Part shown: positions 8,173 through 14,773 of the stretch, piece after piece
Layout of the letters: every line of letters begins with the position of its first letter
Numbering within the stretch: position 1 is the first letter of the stretch
Source: Synura sp. LO234KE
Lineage: Eukaryota; Sar; Synurophyceae; Synurales; Mallomonadaceae
DNA: 14,773 nucleotides
Reading direction: 5' to 3'
Assembly (NCBI GenBank): GCA_015143735.1
Contig: VKHC01000243.1
Location: 1 to 14,773, forward strand
Program-made: the position numbers and the translations under genes
The notes under the pieces: generated by a model
Told to the model about the DNA's origin: nothing
Databases searched by the model: none
Seen by the model: the letters and a program-made list of their open reading frames with translations, nothing else

Positions 8173-9379
8173 ACACCGTATCGACCCCTACAAGATTTTG
8201 TTCCATTTGTTAGCCCCACCAAAAAATAACTATTAAACGGGCGTTTTTTTGTACACTAAAACTTTAGCGGTGCAGCCGTATGCTGTAGGAAAACTGAAAA
8301 TTTACTTCATTCAAGTAAAACTTTATATTTTGAAATTTTAATTAAAACTTTAAAGTTTCACTTTGGTGCCCCTAGAGCATCTAATATCTTCAGACTTTAA
8401 TGTACGCTTTTACGGTTACACAATACGTTGAACTTAATGAGTTACCTGTCATGTCTTGCTAAGCTAAGTTGAACTTAAAAAGACTTCGGTAAAGTATGAA
8501 TATTCTAGAATCGTTTCAGTTGAATAAATTTTATTCCTAACAAATCATCGATGGAACTCCGAAACCTGCAAGGCTAATAAAAAAAATTGTCCATTGCTAT
8601 AAATTTTTGAAAATCTATAAAATTACTTTAGTCAGTCGCTGCTGCAGGACAATAATTCTTCATCAGCATATAGCCGAGTATTCTCAGCCTTGCCGGCAAG
8701 GATTTGTTCTCAACGCTCAAAGCTATAGATGTTCGAGAGCTATAGATGCTCAGCTTGACCTACTAGATAATGCGAAGCATCGAGTATTCTACTAGTGATA
8801 TATTGTGATAAATTTCGTTGCACCCCTCCTTAATTTTCTATTTTCTAATTAGTTTTCAAATCATTAATTTTCTAAAAATCTAATGTTGTTCTTCGACGAA
8901 AGCCGAGCAAAAGACACTAGCGTCACAATGGGGGACAAAATATTGCATAAAAATTATGAACTATAACCGCGCTACATTACGCTTAAGTGATTAATGTCCA
9001 TGGCGTATCTTGTTCTTATTATTGTCTAATGACATTCAACACTCATATATAATTTACGCTTTGCACATCAAAATATTTTACCAGGGAACTTACAGCATGT
9101 AAGCATCATTCATCAATAAGATTCTGCACTATCTGAAGTCCACCAGGCAGGACTTCTGCACTTCATATCGATTGAAATTAATTTTCAAGTGGCTTAAATA
9201 TTTAAAAATATAAGTTTTTAAATATCCCACAAAAGATCAAATAAGATCTAAACGAAAGGGTAAAGGTTGTACTAAAACACATTATAGTATTAGTTATAGT
9301 TTTCATCTGATAAATACATATTTGTAAACATTTCGAGAGATATATCAGTCTTCCCTACAAACAAGGTGTCCGGCGATAT
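8173..9379. other. AT-rich non-coding stretch
   Basis: No gene can be supported. The 62-codon plus ORF at 8607-8795 has no family signature. The only local structure noticed is a pair of AGCTATAGATG copies at 8721-8731 and 8738-8748, sharing the AGCTATAG core with the foldback element at 5752-5868. Base composition becomes less AT-rich close to 9380, where the decayed retrotransposon region begins. Confidence 0.45.
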
Positions 9380-9939
9380 GAGATAGTTACCACCATGACC
9401 AATTGATCATGACCCGTGCACACTAGGATCCAGTACTGCCGCCACACCCTTGATAAATGACGTAACACCGAGTGACTCAATGGCTGGTAACTCATACACT
9501 TCTTTATCCAATACGGCAGGCTGTACGCCACAGGAGACTCGCACTCATTCCCGTTGTGCCCTCGCAAGTAGTCATACTAAGCAATCGAACGCATTTTCCC
9601 TACTTCCCAGACCAGCACACAGCCAACTAGCTAAGAACTGTATCCTCTGGAGTTATTATCACCTTCCCAAGAGTATACATCTGGATCCTACAAGACGCTG
9701 TCATCTAAGTAACTTAATGCTTCGGCTGCCCGTGGTACTCTCCCCAATCCTGAAGTGCATCGTCTACATCGACTAGTCCTGCGCTCACTTGTCCTCGCTC
9801 CAGGAAGACTTCTCGCCATATTGCTCAACAACACACTCAGAATCTACACAACTGTTCGTATTGCTCCTTCTGTCTCTCCTTCATCAGCTCAGTTCCAAAC
9901 AGATCCTTAATCAAAGTTTCCGATGATAGCACAAACATA

Positions 9940-10485
9940 ATAATGAGCTCATTAGTCTAATGCGCTAACAATCGACAACCAAGTTGATACCTATCTTGGT
10001 AGCCCATCTGCAAAAACTGCTCCATTTCCTCAAGCAAGTCGCTCTTTGACTTATGCTTCAACACAAATGAAATAACTCCTCAAGGTGAGAATGCCAACAA
10101 TGGGCTTCGAATTCATAAACTCTTCAAATGCTGAGTTCGGGTACTTCATTGGATGAGCACTAGTTCTCCTATTATACACATGCACAGCATAGCAAATGGC
10201 TTCTTGCCAATACTTCTCCGTTAGTCCCGCCGTTCATAAAAGCATAAAGGTAGCCGACATCCATGTTTGCCAAACGCACTCAATAATACCGAGAAGCAAA
10301 GGAGTGTGAACACACTAGCATTCTGTACATTCCAACGCCTGCGTCCAGTGGTAAACTCCCCATTATCACTAGCAGAATGATTTTACTCAACGGCAACCCA
10401 ATCCACTATCGGTGTTTATAAATATTACTCACCTTCATAAAACTGTAACTACGAAGCAAGATTGCTGTCGATGAATCCTCGTATA
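9940..10485 (-). pseudogene. Copia integrase remnant
   Basis: Integrases of this type insert the element cDNA with a D,D-35-E core. Visible traces on the minus strand: a first-Asp region with YSFMKVSNI near 10460-10430; SDNGEFTT (10370-10347), matching the second-Asp motif SDNGGEF; GIIECVWQTWM near 10285, matching the NGxxER region that holds the catalytic Glu, with the Glu kept and Arg changed to Cys; then LTEKYWQEAICYAVHVYNRR (about 10227-10168), the typical downstream segment. GYQDRYQLGCRLL (about 10005-9967) matches the integrase C-terminal GY motif. In-frame stops and at least two frameshifts separate these blocks. Family assignment is sound; activity is lost. Confidence 0.8.
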
Positions 10486-10500
10486 CACATTTTCCCGTAG

Positions 10501-10992
10501 TCAAGGGACGGTGTTCTTACCGGTACAAAAAATCGATGCTCCAGAACTTTTCTGGTACTGGATGCCATTCCATTCCATAAGCTGGCAGTTAGGACTATAT
10601 CTCCCCTTCGCCATATGGCAGAATACACACTTTCGTAATCGTGTCCCGCATCCTCTTTGTCTGCGGATACTTATTGGCCTAACATTCGTAAAATCTCCTA
10701 GCCGCTGTGCGTGATTCAATATACAATAAAGGCTGGACGCCGGGTCGGTCCGTATCGAATGATCCATACTTAGTTGGTGTAATATTGACAACTGCTGCTC
10801 GAGTTGATCTTGAGTCATCGCATACAAGCTGTTAGCCTCACGTACGTAACAATACAACAATAAATTTTCAGTAGCCCTCTCTCGCGTATCACATACACCT
10901 TGACTAAACACGGTCGAAACTCTTTGCTGATCTATTTGACGCACTGAGAGCAAATTCTTTCTTATTTGAAACATAATAAACTTGACCAAATA
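10501..10992 (-). pseudogene. Copia GAG-pre-integrase domain remnant
   Basis: The longest open stretch of the element, 162 codons without a stop. It begins with IRKNLLSVRQIDQQ, the classical copia block after the protease (NLLSVxQLDxxG), followed by VFSQGVC. It ends with KCVFCHMAKGR, matching the CxxC half of the HHCC zinc-binding domain that precedes the integrase core. The expected LWHxRLGH block is not clearly readable. A frameshift or stop separates it from the protease trace upstream. The apparent TTG start at 10989 is arbitrary because the frame is part of a polyprotein. Confidence 0.8.
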
Positions 10993-11022
10993 CCCCGCAA
11001 GATTCTCTTTCTGTCGATTGCA

Positions 11023-11140
11023 CCCTCATCCTGTCCACCGACGCCCTCCTCTACCATTACCTTATAGTCTTCGATGTAATTTAGATGACCAAATGTGTGG
11101 CTAGAGCATCCCGAGTCAATACTCCCACTAAAACTAGCAT
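11023..11140 (-). pseudogene. Copia aspartic protease remnant
   Basis: The minus strand reads SGSIDSGCSSHTFGHLNY, with the active-site DSG codons at 11117-11109. IDSGCSSH is the hallmark of Ty1/copia proteases, which cut the Gag-Pol polyprotein. A Gly-rich segment (EEGVGGQDEG) follows and may correspond to the flap region. The frame runs on to about 11014 and then loses register with the GAG-pre-integrase trace just downstream. The sequence upstream of 11140 has stops in all frames. Confidence 0.8.
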
Positions 11141-11550
11141 AGTCCAGTTCGGAAGATACAATTGCATCCTCTAATTAGGCACTTTTTACGTCCTACTATT
11201 TGTCTTACTGCAGATAGGTACCCCTATTGCCACCTCGTATTGAAACTACATTGAACTTTATAACACATACTGCGAAACCTTAAACAAAGGTCGGCATCCT
11301 CCGAGATCGGTTCCATGAACAAAACCTCTCAGAGCAATTTATGCGCCTCCTGTACCACTACGACAGATTTCTCTCTGACATATCCAATAGAGGTTCGCGC
11401 ATCATCTACGAGAAAACGCAGCTCACTTCAGCATCATCAAGCTCACCCTTCACCTTCAACCTACGAGCTTTTTCCCTAATTAGGTTAGTCTGTAACTGAC
11501 TAATGGAATAATTCCAGTTGCAATCTGAATTTCATGCTGCAGTTCACATA
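11141..11550 (-). other. Broken coding-like segments upstream of the protease
   Basis: Short minus-strand open blocks occur in different frames: NLIREKARRLKVKGELDDAE near 11490-11430, and VDDARTSIGYVREKSVVVVQ near 11420-11365, followed by HKLL, a TGA and EVLFMEPISEDADLCL. They read like protein but are interrupted by stops. They could be decayed gag, part of gene 3, or a fragment of another element. No zinc knuckle (CxxCxxxxHxxxxC) was found. Confidence 0.35.
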
Positions 11551-11736
11551 TCATTCATGATCAAGCTGAACAGTCATTTTTCTTAGTTCCTTGTATGGTA
11601 TCTCTGTCTGCCTTTTCATAGCCCTTTCTGCAACAGTTTTCTCCTTAGGCGACGATTCTTGTCTGGTCTTGGGACGTTTAGAAAATCGTAACTTGTGATA
11701 TATCACTTGAGTGGGCCTATGTTCTAGAATTCTTTC
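11551..11736 (-). CDS. Lys/Arg-rich coding segment, unknown
   Basis: A stop-free minus-strand segment of 61 codons ends at TGA (11553-11551). It contains RFSKRPKTRQESSPKEKTVA and then MKRQTEIPYKELRKMTVQLD, a basic patch followed by a helical, possibly coiled-coil region. It has no ATG at its start and opens directly after a stop, so it is likely an exon or a decayed fragment. After the TGA, a frame shifted by one base continues with CELQHEIQIATG, which suits either an intron, a frameshift or decay. It could be gag of the copia element or a downstream exon of gene 3. Confidence 0.35.
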   Translation of the reverse strand, partial: ERILEHRPTQVIYHKLRFSKRPKTRQESSPKEKTVAERAMKRQTEIPYKELRKMTVQLDHE

Positions 11737-11875
11737 TCACTGGGTTCAGCTCTCTGCACTCCTTTACCACTATTAAAAAGAAGCCATCAATCGTCCGATT
11801 ATTATTTCTGAAATGCCCAGCTCCGTTAAAATTACTAATTTAATGATGAGAGGGTTTCTTCGAAGTTGTTAAGTA

Positions 11876-12958
11876 TTAATTTTCAATATCAATTTGAACT
11901 TCCGGCCAACTTTCCTAAAAAATTGAAGCTTCGATCTAGACCTTTATCGTTATTATAATTAATTGAGTTGGCCTCGAAACGATTTAGGATGAAATTACAT
12001 ACCTTATCAGCTGGTGTTGGAAGTACTACAAGTCCCTGTGACCATTGGGATTGTAACGTAGATTTCAATGCACCAAAGGGCATTTTGATCTCCTCACGAC
12101 TGTGTGGCCTCTGAAATCTTGACGATTCTGAACTCCTGTATATGACCTCTAATTGTTGATAGGAGTTTATGGGCTCCTGTTATTTGGGAAAATTTTCAAA
12201 AACTTGCTCGAGATTCATGGCTAGACACTATTCACTCATTTGTCCGATGGCAGCTATTATTCCTGGTGTGATTCATCAATTACGGCTCTTTATCTCGCGG
12301 TGGACGCTGTTTTGATGGATTATTCTTGGCAGCATGAAGTGCTGAAGCTGTAAATGCAATACTTTTACCGTTATTTTATAGTTGCTCCGGCAAGACTCTT
12401 CACGACCCTTTATAATCTTGCATTAACGTCGAAGATATTTTGCTGATTTATCTTCACTGCCTCTGCTCCTGCAAGCATCCAGAGCCGTAGCATCAGCAAT
12501 GTCGTGAACAGCTTCAAGGGTTCTAAGGTAAAGTGATAATGCCTATTTACTTCTGCACTTTATTCATGCATTTTCACACATTCTCAGTTCTTGCCTGCAT
12601 CAAGTCATTTCAGGCTGCTTGTTCCTCGTATCTAACACTTCTCTCTCCATCAGGTTCACAGTATTCCAGTACGGCATATCAAGTTCCCACCAACTGGTGC
12701 TATCTGGTCTCTCTGGAAATGGGAGCATAAAGAAGCTTTTTGGGGAAATTCCGACGAGTTTATCTCCGAGTCGCGAACAAATGTGAACACCAATTCCAGC
12801 AACCATAGCGATACGTTACCCTCCCCTAGATTCCCTAGTTTCGGAAGCTCCGTCTTCCGTGCGGACTTCCCCATGGAATAAATCATTCTCTCGACAGCAA
12901 TTCTTCTTTGCGTTTCACTCGTTTCATATAGCCTTCCCTCCAGCACCAAGTGTTAGAT
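11876..12958 (-). CDS. Gene 3: spliced gene of unknown function
   Basis: A phase-consistent chain of minus-strand exons: 12958-12820 (YETSETQRRIAVERMIYSMG), intron 56 bp; 12763-12637 (FMLPFPERPDSTSWWELDMP), intron 114 bp; 12522-12428 (TLEAVHDIADATALDACRSR), intron 80 bp; 12347-12284 (SALHAAKNNPSKQRPPRDKE), intron 148 bp; 12135-12003 (MPFGALKSTLQSQWSQGLVV), intron 88 bp with a GTATGT donor; 11914-11876, ending IDIEN and TAA. All introns start GT and end AG, though the CTCGGAG acceptor at 12764 is weak and the 114- and 148-bp introns are less certain. The 5' end is open: a TAA precedes 12958 in frame, with coding-like sequence continuing upstream. No domain is recognised. A resemblance of the PERPDSTSWW region to a bromodomain loop is too weak to use. 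It could also be a decayed gene next to the transposon. Confidence 0.45.
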
Positions 12959-13129
12959 CGTCGTACACATAACGCCAAAATCATACTCATGAAACCGAAT
13001 TTTCTTAACCTGTAGCAGTGATGTTCAAACTCCTTCATGTTCTGTAGCAGGGGATTGTTCACCGGACTTCTGAATCAAACGTCGTTGCTACCCGTCTTCG
13101 GCATATACTCTTGATGGGGCGAGGTGTTA

Positions 13130-13332
13130 CTCGAGACAGTTCCGATTCTTGTATTTAAGCACTTGTTCTTTCCCTCTACTAGGTTCCTTGACGAAGTCCG
13201 TCGTATCTCCTGAAAAGAGTTCGTCATATTTCCGTTTTTCTGCTCCTGAGATCGACTTCGATTATCAATCGCTCTATAAAGGTAGGTGTGCTTCTTCCTG
13301 TAATTAAGTTCAAAGATTGGTAACGGAGGCAT
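13130..13332 (-). CDS. Coding-like upstream segment, possible first exons of gene 3
   Basis: Two overlapping minus frames are open. One starts at ATG 13332 (MPPLPIFELNYRKKH) and runs 85 codons to 13075. The other, 13245-13130, follows a CTCAG acceptor and reads EKRKYDELFSGDTTDFVKEP, then ends at TAA. The second looks more like protein. Past its TAA, the same frame continues with QRRLIQKSGEQSPATEHEG and VKKIRFHEYDFGVMCTTI, broken by TAG, TGA and TAA, and runs directly into the first exon of gene 3. Either short introns remove these stops or the gene is decayed. Confidence 0.35.
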
Positions 13333-13558
13333 GTATTAGTTTCTTCATCATCGCCTGATTTTTAATTATATTCCACGTGACGGTTATCATTTCACCATAT
13401 CTCAAGTGTTTTTCCAGAAATTCATTGAAGACTGGACTTATCTTCAATCCATGTTGTACCAGTGACTTAATATTTTTGGTACCTCAGTTATTCTATATAT
13501 ACTAATTACAACGCTACCATGTAAGAACAGTGACCCTAGGACTCTAGCTTAGGCAAAC

Positions 13559-13648
13559 TAATTCACAATTTTTTACTTAACGTAGACTCCTACCACTAAG
13601 ATTGTGAATTACTAGACTACTAACGTAGACTCCAAGTTAGACTACTAA
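13559..13648. repeat. 11-bp inverted repeat with overlapping direct repeats
   Basis: TAATTCACAAT (13559-13569) and ATTGTGAATTA (13601-13611) form a perfect 11-bp inverted repeat with a 31-base loop. Overlapping it are two direct repeats: TAACGTAGACTCC at 13578-13590 and 13620-13632, and TAGACTACTAA at 13613-13623 and 13638-13648. This may be a footprint of a small transposon or local duplication. Function unknown. Confidence 0.7.
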
Positions 13649-13902
13649 GGCTACACCTCAGCAACAATCTCCCTCATTCTGGCTGAGTAAAAGACTACCT
13701 CTGCTCTGGTTTATACAAGCAAATATTCCAATATAAATGAAAGCATGCCCTTACAGCTGGAACAAGAATCAAGGGTATTTGTTTCTCAACTTTTCCTGTT
13801 GCAGGATCAGCATGATACTAACAGTAACTGCCGCAAAAGCAGGTAGGACATGAGACTTCAACGTCGCTCGGGCCGCTCGATCAACTCCCGTCACTATACG
13901 CC

Positions 13903-13935
13903 GAGCGACACCGGGGAGACGAGCGACGGGGAGAC
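13903..13935. repeat. Two-copy GC-rich tandem repeat
   Basis: GAGCGACACCGGGGAGAC (13903-13920) is followed at once by GAGCGACGGGGAGAC (13921-13935), the same unit lacking three bases. The octamer CGAGCGAC is also present in inverted form (GTCGCTCG) at 13863-13870, so a small stem could form. Confidence 0.75.
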
Positions 13936-14312
13936 GGACAAAGTGGAGTCACTCGCTACCCGTATTTGTTAAACCTTCAATTAAGTGACTATCTATACTA
14001 CTCCTGCCTAGATCATCTCTCTCCTCGCCGGGGAACGAGAGGGTCCCAACCAAAATAATTACATGACTTTAGGAAGTAGGAAACAAGACGAAGGCAGAGA
14101 GAGGGCCGTGAGCCCCCCCACTGGCTCCCGAGGCTGACGGAGGTACTCTGCTAAAAAGATTGTTAAACAGGCACATTAATCACTTTTAATGAAAAAAGCT
14201 TGTATCGCGCAACCTGATTGACGACAGAGAGCCCTAGCTAGTACCAAGAGTTCAACTAAAACGAGGTGGAACAAAAACTATATAACTAATTAAAATTAAA
14301 CTTGTATTTTCA

Positions 14313-14773
14313 GGCACGTCCCCTTCGGCCATATGGATAGTTTAAGCGAAAACAAACAAGCAATACAAACACTAATGACGAATCACACATGCTATGCAGG
14401 GCAATTTTACGCCGAGGCCAGATATCCACTACTCTTGAGAGGCAAGCAATATTTCAATATACTTAGTGACCCATCGACTGAACCCACTTCAACATTGGGA
14501 CGAGAGACTTTTGCCAGAATGGGAGAGCAGATTCGAATGCCTTCAAATTGGACGCGACAGATATTCCCAGCAGTCCTGACCGTACGAATTTCACAGTATT
14601 TAGTGGGTATTGTCTTTCAGCTAGGAACCCGGAGAATTGAAGGTTAGGACTCGAGGATAATATTGTACCGTATCTCTCGATATTATCGAAGGAATTATCC
14701 AAAGTTTGTATAACAGATAATACTCTGTCAGCGGGAAACGATGAATGCGGATAGAGCACCAGGCTAACTACCT
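14313..14773. other. Overlapping ORFs on both strands, coding strand unresolved
   Basis: The plus strand has a CTTGTATTTTCAG acceptor ending at 14312 and then an open frame to 14647 (HVPFGHMDSLSENKQA, later MGEQIRMPSNWTRQIF). The minus strand has a 98-codon ORF, 14759-14463 (FLAERQYPLNTVKFV, FESALPFWQKSLVPMLKWV). Both read like protein and overlap over about 185 bases, so at most one is likely real. Minus would fit the orientation of the rest of the window; plus has the splice signal. The window edge cuts off further evidence. No family recognised. Confidence 0.35.

Larger units (their letters stand above)
9380..11140 (-). mobile_element. Decayed Ty1/copia-type retrotransposon, pol fragment
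   Basis: Minus-strand traces appear in copia order: aspartic protease (about 11110), GAG-pre-integrase (10990-10501), then integrase (about 10480-9940). Each has stops and frameshifts, so the element is not functional. The reverse transcriptase and RNase H that should follow below 9940 were not found, although degenerate coding-like sequence continues to about 9380. No long terminal repeats could be matched by eye. The boundaries given are where copia-like signal and base composition change, not true element ends. The region above 11140 could include gag but shows no clear zinc knuckle. Confidence 0.8.
13333..14312. other. Non-coding stretch with small repeats
   Basis: No ORF with protein-like character was seen. 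13333-13860 is AT-rich with a hairpin and short direct repeats (13559-13648). 13860-14150 is markedly GC-richer and purine-rich, with an 18/15-bp tandem repeat at 13903-13935. It is not rRNA or tRNA as far as I can tell. 14151-14312 returns to AT-rich sequence and ends in TATTTTCAG, a possible plus-strand splice acceptor. Confidence 0.4.

Noticed and set aside
8607-8795. Plus-strand ORF containing ILHQ, resembling the kinase exon 10 peptide AILHQYM
   Set aside because: The match is only about a dozen bases, which is expected by chance in a window this long, and no other kinase motif is near it.
10511-10714. Plus-strand 67-codon ORF
   Set aside because: It is antisense to the GAG-pre-integrase remnant, which has recognisable copia motifs on the minus strand.
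11365-11420. VDDARTSIGYVREKSVV resembling the first-Asp region of a copia integrase
   Set aside because: It lies upstream of the protease, which is the wrong order for this element, and the true integrase traces are at 10485-9940. It may be chance or a separate fragment.
12821-13245. Reassigned stop codons (TAA/TAG read as Gln) as an explanation of the broken frame
   Set aside because: The well-supported kinase gene uses no TAA or TAG inside its 16 exons and ends with TAG, and one of the four stops is TGA. Decay or introns explain the frame without a variant code.
14316-14335. Near-repeat of a stretch at 10597-10614 (TCCCCTTCG followed by CCATATGG)
   Set aside because: The match is about 17 bases with a one-base gap and does not extend. 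The copia motifs around 10600 do not recur at 14320.

Overview
The window looks like nuclear DNA of a eukaryote, probably a protist or alga. It is AT-rich, and its genes are cut by many very short GT-AG introns (about 50-100 bp) that a plain ORF scan does not see. No bacterial-style operons, ribosome binding sites, rRNA, tRNA or CRISPR were found. I could not assign the lineage. The kinase loop HRDLKPRN occurs in several protist groups, but that is only a hint.

The best result is a complete gene on the minus strand, from 4344 down to 1227. Sixteen exons and fifteen introns join in phase to give a 712-residue TEY-type MAP kinase. The kinase domain covers roughly residues 68-357 and is followed by a tail of more than 300 residues with a polyproline run. 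Fragments that look like separate small ORFs at 1475-1687, 1787-2257, 3589-3942 and 3949-4344 are exons, or frame-shifted views of exons, of this one gene.

Other regions from left to right: 1-1226 is mostly non-coding and holds a cluster of imperfect CTATAG/AGCGG repeats (about 424-640). 4345-5447 has a 17-T run and no gene I can support. 5448-5687 is a possible small minus-strand exon. 5752-5868 is a foldback element built from CCAGCTATAGCTGG-like palindromes. 5890-7140 is largely featureless, with an ambiguous coding-like patch near 6250-6750. 7141-8172 (minus) holds pieces of a second spliced gene of unknown function. 8173-9380 shows little. 9380-11140 (minus) is a decayed Ty1/copia pol with protease, GAG-pre-integrase and integrase traces but no visible reverse transcriptase. 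11550-13332 (minus) holds coding segments of a third spliced gene, or decayed gene, of unknown function. 13333-14312 is non-coding with small repeats, and 14313-14773 has overlapping ORFs on both strands that I cannot choose between.

All clear coding signal lies on the minus strand. There is no evidence that the genes act in one pathway; this appears to be an ordinary gene-plus-repeat region of a eukaryotic chromosome. All splice models were made by hand from frame continuity and GT/AG ends, with no transcript data.
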